A stretch of DNA of 64,000 nucleotides from Gemmata sp051859125 (GTDB lineage: Bacteria; Planctomycetota; Planctomycetia; Gemmatales; Gemmataceae). The stretch lies in NCBI RefSeq assembly GCF_051859125.1, contig NZ_JBHYGG010000269.1, forward strand, positions 37,646-101,645, in the 5' to 3' direction. Positions within the stretch are counted from its first letter, which is position 1. Every line of letters starts with the position of its first letter. The notes beneath the pieces were generated by a model. It worked only from the letters and a program-made list of their open reading frames with translations, was not told where the DNA came from and searched no databases. The position numbers were made by a program, and so were the translations under genes. This document shows, piece after piece, positions 44,751-53,217 of this stretch.

Positions 44751-47006
44751 ATGCGCTGCCGCTCGCTCCTGATGTTGGTCCTGGTCGCCGGCCCGCTCGG
44801 CGCCGAACAGCCGGCCGCGGCCGACCCGGCCCGGCTCACCATCGACCGCATCTTCGCGTCGGACGACTTCAAGGCCGAGCGCGTCCCCGCGGTGAAGTGG
44901 CTCGACGGCGGCGCGTACACCACCCTCCAGCCGCGGAAGCAGCCGAAGGGGTGGGCCGACATCGTCCGCGTGGACGCCGCGTCCGGGAAGGCCGAGGTGC
45001 TGGTCGCCGCCGAGAGCCTCGTCCCGGCCGGCGAGAAGGAGCCGCTCGCGGTCCACGGGTACGCGCTCTCGAAGGACCTCGACGTCGCGCTGGTCTACAC
45101 CAACTCGGCCCGCGTGTGGCGGCAGAACACCCGCGGCGACTACTGGACGTTCCAGCGGTCCACGGGGACGCTCGCGAAGCTCGGCGGCGACGCGAAGCCG
45201 GCGACGCTCCAGTTCGCGAAACTGTCGCCCGACGGCACCCGCGTCGGGTACGTCCGCGACAACAACCTGTACGCCGAGCCCGTCGGCGGCGGCCCCGCGG
45301 TGCGGCTCACCACCGACGGGTCCGAGCAGGTCATCAACGGCACCTTCGACTGGGTGTACGAGGAGGAGTTCGGGTGCCGCGACGGGTGGCGCTGGAGCCC
45401 GGACGGCAAGGCGGTCGCGTACTGGCAGCTCGACACCCGCGGCGTGAAGACGTTCACCCTCGTGGACAGCACGCAGGGCTCGTACCCGGTGCTGAAGACG
45501 TTCGCGTACCCGAAGACGGGCGAGCGGAACTCGGCGTGCCGCGTGGGGGTGGTCCCCGCGGCCGGCGGCGAGACGAAGTGGGTCGACGTCCCCGGCGACA
45601 CCCGCACCGACTTCTACATCCCACGGGTGGAGTGGGCCGGCAGCGCGCGAGAACTGCTCCTCCAGCGCGTCAACCGCCTCCAGAACGCCGTGGACGTGAT
45701 GCTCGCCGACGTTCACACGGGGAAGTTGAAGACCGTTCTGACCGAGCGCGACGGGGCGTGGGTGGACGTGAACGACGACGCCTGTGAGTGGGTCGAGAAC
45801 GGCGCGGCACTGACGTGGGTGAGCGAGCGCGACGGCTGGCGGCACCTGTACTTCGCAAGCCGCGACGGGGCGACCGTGAGGCGCGTCACCCGCGGCGCGT
45901 TCGACGTCATCAAGGTGCTGCACGCCGACGAGAAGGCCGGGCAGGTGTACTTCATCGCGTCGCCCGAGAACGCGACGCAGCACTACCTGTACCGAGCGGC
46001 GCTCGACGGCAGCGGCACGCCCGAGCGCCTCACGCCCGCGAACCAGCCCGGCTGGCACGACTACGACGTCGCGCCCGACGGCGCGCTCGCGGTCCACACG
46101 TACTCCTCGTTCGGCACGCCGCCGCGCGTCGAACTCGTCTCGCTGCCCGACCACAAGGTCGTGCGCACCCTGGTCACCAACGACAAGCTCCGCGAGGCGA
46201 TCGCGAAACTCGCCCGGACCCCGGCCCAGTTCATCCGGGCCGACATCGGCGGCGGCGTGGAACTCGACGGCTGGCTGATGAGGCCGGTGAACTTCGACCC
46301 CGCGAAGAAGTACCCGGTGATCTTCCACGTCTACGGCGAGCCGGCCGACCAGTCGGTTGTCGACCGCTGGGGCGGCGACCGGTACCTGTGGCACCTGATG
46401 CTCACGCAGCACGGGTACGCGGTGGCGTGCCTGGACAACCGCGGCACGCCCGTGCCCCGGGGCCGCGAGTGGCGCAAGGCCGCGTACCGCCGGGTCGGCA
46501 CCATCGCGTCCGAGGACCAGTCGGCGGCGGTGCGGCACCTGCTCAAGCAGCGGCCGTACCTGGACCCGGCCCGCGTCGGCGTGTGGGGCTGGAGCGGCGG
46601 CGGGTCGCTGACGCTGAACCTGATGTTCCGCCACCCGGACCTGTACCGCACCGGCGTCGCGATCGCCCCGGTTCCGGACCAGAAGCTGTACGACACGATC
46701 TACCAGGAGCGGTACATGGGGCTGCCGCAGGCGAACGCGGCCGACTACGAGCGGGGCTCGCCGATCACGCACGCCGCGGGGCTCAAGGGGAACCTGTTGC
46801 TCGTCCACGGCACCGGCGACGACAACTGCCACTACCAGGGCTCCGAGTTGCTCGTGAATAAGCTGATCGAGCTGAACAAGCCGTTCACGCTGATGGGGTA
46901 CCCGAACCGCAGCCACTCGGTGAACGAGGGGAAGAACACGACGCGGCACCTGCACGCGCTGTTCACCCGGTACTTCGCCGAGAACCTCCCGTCCGGGCCG
47001 CGGTGA
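44751..47006 (+). CDS. Secreted dipeptidyl-peptidase IV-like S9 peptidase
   Basis: 751 residues from ATG 44751, with a GAGGA site 7 bases upstream. A signal peptide (MRCRSLLMLVLVAGPLGAEQ) is followed by the eight-bladed DPP-IV propeller (about 30-480; TIDRIFASDDFKAERVPAVK, DWVYEEEFGCRDGWRWSPDG with the Glu-Glu pair that binds the peptide amino end). The alpha/beta-hydrolase domain follows, with the Ser in GVWGWSGGGSLTLNLMF, the Asp in HGTGDDNCHYQG and the His in NRSHSVNEGKN. The nucleophile motif is GWSGGG where DPP-IV enzymes usually have GWSYGG. It releases dipeptides from peptide amino ends, probably after Pro or Ala. The LamG-like gene follows 78 bases later. Confidence 0.94.
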   Translation: MRCRSLLMLVLVAGPLGAEQPAAADPARLTIDRIFASDDFKAERVPAVKWLDGGAYTTLQPRKQPKGWADIVRVDAASGKAEVLVAAESLVPAGEKEPLAVHGYALSKDLDVALVYTNSARVWRQNTRGDYWTFQRSTGTLAKLGGDAKPATLQFAKLSPDGTRVGYVRDNNLYAEPVGGGPAVRLTTDGSEQVINGTFDWVYEEEFGCRDGWRWSPDGKAVAYWQLDTRGVKTFTLVDSTQGSYPVLKTFAYPKTGERNSACRVGVVPAAGGETKWVDVPGDTRTDFYIPRVEWAGSARELLLQRVNRLQNAVDVMLADVHTGKLKTVLTERDGAWVDVNDDACEWVENGAALTWVSERDGWRHLYFASRDGATVRRVTRGAFDVIKVLHADEKAGQVYFIASPENATQHYLYRAALDGSGTPERLTPANQPGWHDYDVAPDGALAVHTYSSFGTPPRVELVSLPDHKVVRTLVTNDKLREAIAKLARTPAQFIRADIGGGVELDGWLMRPVNFDPAKKYPVIFHVYGEPADQSVVDRWGGDRYLWHLMLTQHGYAVACLDNRGTPVPRGREWRKAAYRRVGTIASEDQSAAVRHLLKQRPYLDPARVGVWGWSGGGSLTLNLMFRHPDLYRTGVAIAPVPDQKLYDTIYQERYMGLPQANAADYERGSPITHAAGLKGNLLLVHGTGDDNCHYQGSELLVNKLIELNKPFTLMGYPNRSHSVNEGKNTTRHLHALFTRYFAENLPSGPR

Positions 47007-47084
47007 CGCGTGTCGCGGGGCCGCGGCGCGCCGTACCATGACGCTGCCGCGCCCGGCCCCACTCTTCCCACGCTCGAGTTGCCC

Positions 47085-47834
47085 ATGAAACCGCTGTCGC
47101 TACTGATCCCCGTCGCGCTCCTCGCCGCGTACGCCCCGGCCGCCGACGCGCCGGCCGTTCCCGCGTCGCCGGTCGCCGTGAAGAAGGAACTGCTGTTCTC
47201 CGACGACTTCGAGGCCGCCACGCCGGTCAAGGAGTGGCACAAGGTGGTGCCGACGTTCGCGGTCGAGAAGGGCACGCTCAAGGGCACGCAGACCCGCGAC
47301 AAGACCGCCCCGGCGGCCGACGGCAAGCCCGCCGTCACCGCCCACGCCGCCGTTCACGGGCTGGAGATCCCTACGAAGGACAGCATCGTCGAGGTGAAGA
47401 TCAAGTTCGACGGCGCGACGATGATCGACGTCGAGTTCGACGACCGCAAGTACACCGGGGCGCACTACGGGCACATCTGCCGCGCCCAGGTGCGGCCAAA
47501 CGGCGTCACGATCATCGACGAGCGCGACGGCAACATGCGGAACGACATCTACGAGATGAAGAAGGACCCCGCGAAGAAGGCCGAGGTCGCCAAGTTGCTC
47601 GCCGGCCGCAGCGCAACGTTCCCGGTGAAGCTCGAGCAGGGGAAGTGGTACGCGGTGGTCGTGGAGACGGCCGGCGAGGAGATGCGGGTGTCGATCGACG
47701 GCACGGCCGTGGCGTACCTGAAGTCGTCCGGCATCGGCCACGCCACGAAGTCGAAGATCGAACTCGGTGTCGCCGGCAAGGACGGGTACTTCGACGACAT
47801 CAAGGTGTGGAACGCCGAGCCCGCGAAGCGGTAA
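47085..47834 (+). CDS. Exported LamG/DUF1080-like protein
   Basis: 249 residues from ATG 47085. A signal peptide (MKPLSLLIPVALLAAYAPAA) precedes a single concanavalin-like beta-sandwich of the planctomycete 3-keto-disaccharide hydrolase (DUF1080)/LamG type: LLFSDDFEAATPVKEWHKVV at its front, EVKIKFDGATMIDVEFDDRK in the middle, and EEMRVSIDGTAVAYLKSSGI then ELGVAGKDGYFDDIKVWNAE at its end. Such domains often bind sugars. Catalysis is not proven. The gene probably shares a transcript with the S9 peptidase in front of it. A nested palindromic element follows. Confidence 0.82.
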   Translation: MKPLSLLIPVALLAAYAPAADAPAVPASPVAVKKELLFSDDFEAATPVKEWHKVVPTFAVEKGTLKGTQTRDKTAPAADGKPAVTAHAAVHGLEIPTKDSIVEVKIKFDGATMIDVEFDDRKYTGAHYGHICRAQVRPNGVTIIDERDGNMRNDIYEMKKDPAKKAEVAKLLAGRSATFPVKLEQGKWYAVVVETAGEEMRVSIDGTAVAYLKSSGIGHATKSKIELGVAGKDGYFDDIKVWNAEPAKR

Positions 47835-47844
47835 GCCGTGTTCC

Positions 47845-48062
47845 TGGTGGGGCGGACACTCGTGTCTGCCCCGCCGCTGCTGTGTTGAAATCCGTCGCCT
47901 CACGCGGGCCGCCATGGAGGGCGGCCCCTACAAACCAAAGGCCAATCTCTGGTAGGGGCCGCACTCCGTGGCGGCCCGCCAACCACTTCAAGCGGATCCC
48001 GACAGGATTTCAACACAGCACCCCGCCGCCTCACATGGCAGGCACGAATGCCTGCCCCACCA
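47845..48062. repeat. Nested palindromic element (three concentric inverted repeats)
   Basis: Three inverted-repeat pairs lie one inside the next. The outer pair is 47845-47875 with 48037-48062 (both containing a TGGTGGGGC end and small internal hairpins). The middle pair is 47878-47893 with 48005-48020, a perfect 16-base match (TGCTGTGTTGAAATCC). The inner pair is 47904-47931 with 47952-47979, 28 bases with two mismatches. The inner pair is shared with the element at 52466-52542. The element fills the gap between two convergent genes and has no coding content. Confidence 0.8.
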
Positions 48063-48099
48063 AAGGCGACTCCGCCCGTGGGCTCACGCCCGCCCCGTC

Positions 48100-49353
48100 T
48101 CACGCCCCGAACAGCGAACGGATCGGCTTCCCGTCGTCGGTGATGGGGACGGGCCGCGGGCCGCCGGTGAGGGTCTTCGACGGGTCGATCCCCAGCGCCG
48201 CGTAAACGGTCGCGTGGAAGTCCGGCACCGACACCGGGCTCTCGACGACCTTCTTCGCCAACTCGTCCGTCACGCCGAACGCGCCGCGGTGCTTCAGCCC
48301 GCCGCCGGCCAGCACGAGCGAGAACGCCGTCGCCTGGTGGGCGCGGCCGCCGCCGCCGTCGAACTCCGGGGGCCGGCCGAACTCGGTGCCGATCACGATC
48401 AGCGTCTTGTCGAGCCGCTTTCGCGACTCCAGGTCGGCGATCAGCCCCGCGAGCGCCGCGTCGAGTTCCTCGATGAGCAGGTGCTGCTTCTGCTGGCCCT
48501 CGTTGTGCGTGTCCCACCCGGTGCCGTTGAGGAAGTTCAGGTTGTGCGACACCTCGACGAACCGCACGCCCGACTCGGTGAGCCGGCGGGCGAGGAGGCA
48601 CCGCTGGCCGAACTCGCCGCCGTAGCTCTCGCGGAGCTTCGCGGGCTCAGACTTCAGGTCGAACACGCTCATGAACTGCGGGCCGGCGAGCTTCAGCGCC
48701 TCGCCGACGGCCTGGTCGTACCCCGCGACCGGCGCGGCCGCCGCTGCCGACTTCCGCAGCCCGGCGAGGAGCCGCTCGCGGTCGGCCTGGCGGTCGGTGG
48801 GCACGTCGGCGGGGCGGGTGAACCCGGCCGGGCCGGCGTTCGTGTCGGTGAGGTACACGTACCCGGCTCTCGGCCCGAGGAACCCCGGCCCGCGGGTCAC
48901 GTTCGGGTAGCCGATGAGCACGTAGGCGGGAACGCCGTCGGCCGCCGCGCCCTTCTCGTGCGCGACGACCGAGCCGATCGACGGGTACTGGATCGTGCCC
49001 GTGGTCGGCCGGCCGGTGTGGACCCGCAGCGTCGCGGCCGCGTGCTCGTTGATGACGTCGTGGTTCACGGTGCGGACCGCCGTGACGCGGTCCATCAACT
49101 TCGCCGTCCGCGCGAGGTGCTTGCACACCCGCACGCCGTCGACCGCCGTGGGGATCGACTCGTAGGCCGAGCCGGCCTTGCGGGCCTTGGCGTCGCCGAG
49201 TTGCTTCGGGTCGAATGTGTCGGTGTGGGCCATGCCGCCGCCGAGCCACAGGAAGATGCACGAGTCGGCCGTGCCGCGCGTGTCGGCGGCGCTGAGCCGG
49301 GGCGCGGCCAGCGCGGCGGCGGCGGCGAGGAACTGGCGGCGGGTCGGGGTCAT
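48100..49353 (-). CDS. DUF1501-family exported protein
   Basis: 417 residues. A Tat-type signal (MTPTRRQFLAAAAALAAPRL) is followed by the alkaline-phosphatase-like DUF1501 fold: SCIFLWLGGGMAHTDTFDPK at the front, AATLRVHTGRPTTGTIQYPS in the middle, and TLIVIGTEFGRPPEFDGGGG then RAHQATAFSLVLAGGGLKHR near the end. DUF1501 proteins are extremely common in planctomycetes, nearly always paired with a PSD1 protein, and are thought to work with it in degradation of complex sugars. Substrate and reaction are unknown. The PSD1 gene is 56 bases upstream on the same strand, so the pair is an operon. Confidence 0.95.
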   Translation of the reverse strand: MTPTRRQFLAAAAALAAPRLSAADTRGTADSCIFLWLGGGMAHTDTFDPKQLGDAKARKAGSAYESIPTAVDGVRVCKHLARTAKLMDRVTAVRTVNHDVINEHAAATLRVHTGRPTTGTIQYPSIGSVVAHEKGAAADGVPAYVLIGYPNVTRGPGFLGPRAGYVYLTDTNAGPAGFTRPADVPTDRQADRERLLAGLRKSAAAAAPVAGYDQAVGEALKLAGPQFMSVFDLKSEPAKLRESYGGEFGQRCLLARRLTESGVRFVEVSHNLNFLNGTGWDTHNEGQQKQHLLIEELDAALAGLIADLESRKRLDKTLIVIGTEFGRPPEFDGGGGRAHQATAFSLVLAGGGLKHRGAFGVTDELAKKVVESPVSVPDFHATVYAALGIDPSKTLTGGPRPVPITDDGKPIRSLFGA

Positions 49354-49409
49354 GAGAGGGTTCCGGGAACGGTGTGCGGTGCGGCGGTGTCCCTACTTTG
49401 CTGCCTGCT

Positions 49410-52292
49410 TCACGGCGTGAACACGAACTCCGGGGCGTTAAGCAGCGCCCAGAGCGCGTCCTCCATCTTGCGCCGCCAGCCCTCCTGGAGCTTCGGCGTC
49501 GGCGGGTCGCCGGCTCGGGCGGCGGTCTCCAGCTCGTTCTTGATGGTCGTCGCCTCGGGGATCAAGTGGTTCGACCACGTCACGTACTTCGGTGGCTTCC
49601 GCACGGTGGCGGGGGCGACCGGGATCGCCACCCGCCGCGCCTCGAACCCGTCGCGGAGGTGCGCGGCCATCGCCTCGCGCTCCTCGGCGGTCGGCTTCCG
49701 CGTCAGCACCCGGAGGTAGAGCGCGTCCACCAACTGCTCGACGCTGCGGTCTTCGAGTGACAGCGCGGTGACACCGTGGTCGTCCGAGAGCCGCGTGAGC
49801 CACACGCTCGCGGTGCCGTTGGCGAGGACGGCGGGCTGGAGTACGTTCGGGGCGGCCTCGCGGTCGGTGGCCGCGTCCTGCCGCGACGCCCGCCAGCCGA
49901 ACGCTTCGAGCACGTCGACGACGGCCTGCACCCGCGGGAGCGCGAGGCTCGGGCGGTCGCGCTCGTTCGAGGTCGAAGCGAACTCCCAGGCCCGCTTCGG
50001 CACGCCGAGCGAGATCGAGTTCTTGATGTCGCGGCCGCCGTCGAGGTCGAGGCTCACCTCGCCGACGTTCAGCGACTTGCCCGCCGCGGCGAACAGCGAG
50101 TCCACGACCTGCTCGGCGGTGAGCCGGCGGCGGGCCGGGGCCGCGTACAGCGCGTCCGGCTCCTTCAGGCCCGGGTCGGCCGCCCGCTGGTAGGCGTGCG
50201 AGTTGAGGACCAGCCGCTCGACGTGCCGCAGGTCGTACCCGCTGCGAACGAACTCGCGGGCGAGGTACTTGAGCAGCTCCGGGTGCGTCGGCTGGCCCCG
50301 CTCCCAGTCGTCGGCGGGTTCCACGATGCCGCGGCCCATGAGCCGCTTCCACACGCGGTTGACGGCGACCTGTGCGAACCGCTCGTTCCCCGGCAGCGTG
50401 AGGAACGCGGCGAGGCGGTCCTTCGGCGTCGGGGCCGCGGGGAGCGCCGCGGCGGGAACCTCCTTCGCGAAGTCGGCGAACGGCCACGCCGGCGCAACGA
50501 CCGTGCCCGGCTTGAGCGTCACCGAGATGAGCTTCTGCTTGCCGGTGTGGAGCTTGTCCTGAGGGACGCTGCTGGTCTTCGGAACCTTGATCTCCTTGGC
50601 CCCGAGCATCGCGGCGAGGCCGAACAGCTCCTTCTGCGTCGCCCGGTTCGCCGGGGCGTCGTGGCACCGGGCGCACTTCATGTTCGTGCCCAGGAGCGCG
50701 GCCGCGAGGATCACGCCCTTCTCGGCCATCGGCACGTCGTTCTCGCTCGCCATGCCGAACCCGGCCGGGCCGCCGTCGTGCAGGCTGCCGCGCATCCGCA
50801 CCAACTCGGTGACCATCACGTCGAACGGCTTGGCGTCGAGGAACGCCTCGTGCAGCCACCACCGGAACGGGCCGGTGTTGTTGAGCGTCGGGTTCAGGAT
50901 GTTCGGGTTCTCGGCGAGCACGTCCTGCCAGTACCCGACCCAGTGCCCGGCGCGGCGCGGGTCGGCGAGCAGGCGGTCGATGAGCCTCGCGCGCTTGTTC
51001 GGCGAGGCGTCCGCGAGGAACGCCTCGACCTCGGTTGCGGTGGGGATCAGCCCGACCGTGTCGAGCGTCACGCGGCGGAGGAACGCGAGGTCGTCGGTCA
51101 GCGGGGTGACCTTCCCGCCGCGGGACTCCCACGACCCGCCCTCGCCGATCCACGCCCGCAGCGTGCGGACCTGCTCGTCGGTGAGGCGGTCGCCCTTCGG
51201 CGGCATCACCTCGGTCTCGTCCTTCGAGATCACGCGCTGGAGCAGGGGGCTGGCGTCCGGCTTGCCGGCGACGACGGCGTCCGACGGCGCGTCGAGCCGC
51301 AGGCCGCCCTTGGCCTTCGCGCCCTGGTGGCACGACAGGCACTTCGCTTCGAGGATCGGCCGCACGTGCGTGGCGAAGTCCACCGTGCCCGCGGCGCTGC
51401 CGGTCTTGCGGCCCGCGAGCTTCTCGGCGACGAAGTGGTCGATCGCGTTGTGCGCCGGGAACCCCGCGGCCAGCTCTGGCACCTTCACTTCGGGCGTCGC
51501 GGCGAGCCACGTCGCGGCGAGTTCGCGGCGCCTGGCCCAGAACGCGGCTTCGCAGTTGAACGCGGCGGCCCGGCGCTCCGCCTCGGTGCGGGCGACCGCG
51601 GCTTCCTCGGCGACCGCGTACCCGGCCCACCCGGCGTCGGTGTACGGCACCTGCTCGTCGAAGCCGACCAGCTCGAACGACGGCTTCCCCTCGGGCGAGA
51701 TGGCGACGACCGTTTCGCCGAGTTCGGGCCGGCGGTTCGAGGCCTTGCCGACCTTCCCGCCGACGATCGTTTCCAGCACGACGACGTGCGGGCCGGCCGC
51801 CAGCTTCAGCGTCGCCCAGGCCTCGCGGTTGCCCGGCGGGGCGAAGCGAAAGTCCGGCGCGAGGTCGAGGTACTTCGTCGGGATCGGGTTGTGCCCGTCG
51901 GCCATATTCGGCGCGAACGGCGTGGTGAGGACGACCTTCCCGTCGATGGTGAGTCGGCTCGCGCTGCGGGCGCGGAGCAGCACGCGGTGCGACCCTGCGG
52001 GCCACGCGACGACGGCCGACGCCCGCAGCAGGAACGGGTTCGGCCGGTCCTCGCGGACGCCCGTGTCGATGTACCGGTGCGGGAGCTTCGAGAACCCGAA
52101 CGCCGGGGCGTGTAGGGTCTCGGCGACCGGGACGGGCAGCAGCGGCCACCGGTCGGTGCCGGGGACACCCGCGTCGCAGATCTCGACCAGCACGCGCCCC
52201 TTCGGGAGCGCGACGGGGTCGGTCGCCGGGAGCGGCTTGCCGCCGGCGAGTGCGAGGGCCGCGAGGCAGTAGTTCAGGACGAACTGGGTCAT
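49410..52292 (-). CDS. PSD1 protein (PSCyt1 + DUF1549 + DUF1553)
   Basis: 960 residues with a signal peptide (MTQFVLNYCLAALALAGGKP). The N-terminal region of about 300 residues is a beta-rich segment. A PSCyt1 c-type haem domain carries CLSCHQGAKAKGGLRLD. DUF1549 follows (FLRRVTLDTVGLIPTATEVE, RLIDRLLADPRRAGHWVGYW), then a second CxxCH in NMKCARCHDAPANR. DUF1553 comes last (VNRVWKRLMGRGIVEPADDW, RQDAATDREAAPNVLQPAVL). These planctomycete-specific proteins are presumed to be periplasmic haem proteins that act with the DUF1501 partner. The gene leads the DUF1501 gene by 56 bases. Confidence 0.95.
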   Translation of the reverse strand: MTQFVLNYCLAALALAGGKPLPATDPVALPKGRVLVEICDAGVPGTDRWPLLPVPVAETLHAPAFGFSKLPHRYIDTGVREDRPNPFLLRASAVVAWPAGSHRVLLRARSASRLTIDGKVVLTTPFAPNMADGHNPIPTKYLDLAPDFRFAPPGNREAWATLKLAAGPHVVVLETIVGGKVGKASNRRPELGETVVAISPEGKPSFELVGFDEQVPYTDAGWAGYAVAEEAAVARTEAERRAAAFNCEAAFWARRRELAATWLAATPEVKVPELAAGFPAHNAIDHFVAEKLAGRKTGSAAGTVDFATHVRPILEAKCLSCHQGAKAKGGLRLDAPSDAVVAGKPDASPLLQRVISKDETEVMPPKGDRLTDEQVRTLRAWIGEGGSWESRGGKVTPLTDDLAFLRRVTLDTVGLIPTATEVEAFLADASPNKRARLIDRLLADPRRAGHWVGYWQDVLAENPNILNPTLNNTGPFRWWLHEAFLDAKPFDVMVTELVRMRGSLHDGGPAGFGMASENDVPMAEKGVILAAALLGTNMKCARCHDAPANRATQKELFGLAAMLGAKEIKVPKTSSVPQDKLHTGKQKLISVTLKPGTVVAPAWPFADFAKEVPAAALPAAPTPKDRLAAFLTLPGNERFAQVAVNRVWKRLMGRGIVEPADDWERGQPTHPELLKYLAREFVRSGYDLRHVERLVLNSHAYQRAADPGLKEPDALYAAPARRRLTAEQVVDSLFAAAGKSLNVGEVSLDLDGGRDIKNSISLGVPKRAWEFASTSNERDRPSLALPRVQAVVDVLEAFGWRASRQDAATDREAAPNVLQPAVLANGTASVWLTRLSDDHGVTALSLEDRSVEQLVDALYLRVLTRKPTAEEREAMAAHLRDGFEARRVAIPVAPATVRKPPKYVTWSNHLIPEATTIKNELETAARAGDPPTPKLQEGWRRKMEDALWALLNAPEFVFTP

Positions 52293-52465
52293 GACGGGAC
52301 CGCCGGGGAAAGGTGGCGAGGTGGGTGCAGTCTACCCCGCGGCCCGCCGCACCGCACTTCCCCGGTCGGGGGATACTCGACTAACACTTTCGTGGGGGGG
52401 GGCGTCGGAGTTTCGAGTTCCGAGTTTCGGGTTCAAAGTTGCGGGTTCGGAGCCGTTCGCCTCAC

Positions 52466-52542
52466 GCGGGCCGCCACGGAGGGCGGCCCCTACCGGACCG
52501 TTCGTGTTTGGTGCGTAGGGGCCGCCCTCCGTGGCGGCCCGC
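52466..52542. repeat. 28-bp perfect inverted repeat, related to the element at 47.9 kb
   Basis: Arms at 52466-52493 and 52515-52542 are perfectly complementary over 28 bases (starting GCGGGCCGCCACGGAGGGCG) around a 21-base loop. The same arm with a few changes forms the inner pair of the element at 47904-47979. Sequence flanking the arms (CGCCTCAC, and GCCAAC on the right) is also shared. The rest of the 301-base gap before the response regulator gene has no coding content. Confidence 0.8.
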
Positions 52543-52593
52543 CAACCGCCCACGGGGTCGATCCACTGCCTCGTGGATTGAATGGACCGGGTA

Positions 52594-53217
52594 TCACTCC
52601 TCCGGCAGCAGGCCGCGGCGGAGCGCCACGGCGACTGCCTCGGCCCGGTCGGCCACCCCGAGCTTCGCCAGCGTGTTGCTGACGTGCCGCTTCACGGTGT
52701 CTTCGGCAATGAAGAGGGCGGTGCCGATCTCCTTGTTGCTCCGCCCGCGGCGGACGAGGTGCAGGATTTCCTTCTCCCGCGGGCTGAGTTCCGGTTGCGA
52801 GAGTCGCTCGGCGAGGCGGTCCGCGAGTGCGGGGGGGAGGTAGCGCTCGCCGGCTGCGACGGTGCGGATCGCCCGCAGGAGTTCGTCCCGCGGGGCCGTC
52901 TTCAGGAGGTACCCGCGGGCACCGGCCTTCACCGCCCGGAACACGTCCTCGTCGCGGCCGTGCGTGCTGAACATCAGGACGCGAGCGTCCGGGAACGCGG
53001 CGCACAGATCGGCCGTCGCGGTGATGCCGTCGGCCCCCGGCCCGAGCCGCACGTCCATGAGCACGACCGACGGCGAGTGCGTGCGGTACAACTCGACCAC
53101 CGGCGCGGCCGCGTCGGCTTCGGCGACGACGGTAATGTCGGCCTCCAGACCGAGCGAGGCCACGAGGCCGCTGCGGACGATGAAGTGGTCGTCGGCGATG
53201 AGCACCGTGATCGCCAT
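52594..53217 (-). CDS. NarL/FixJ-type response regulator
   Basis: 207 residues. The receiver domain (1-120) has the phospho-Asp in SVVLMDVRLGPGADG and the Lys in GYLLKTAPRDEL. The LuxR-type helix-turn-helix is LSPREKEILHLVRRGRSNKE then IGTALFIAEDTVKRHVSNTL. Its start codon overlaps the stop of the kinase gene (TGATG), so the two are translated together. It is likely a DNA-binding activator or repressor of unknown regulon. Confidence 0.95.
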   Translation of the reverse strand: MAITVLIADDHFIVRSGLVASLGLEADITVVAEADAAAPVVELYRTHSPSVVLMDVRLGPGADGITATADLCAAFPDARVLMFSTHGRDEDVFRAVKAGARGYLLKTAPRDELLRAIRTVAAGERYLPPALADRLAERLSQPELSPREKEILHLVRRGRSNKEIGTALFIAEDTVKRHVSNTLAKLGVADRAEAVAVALRRGLLPEE

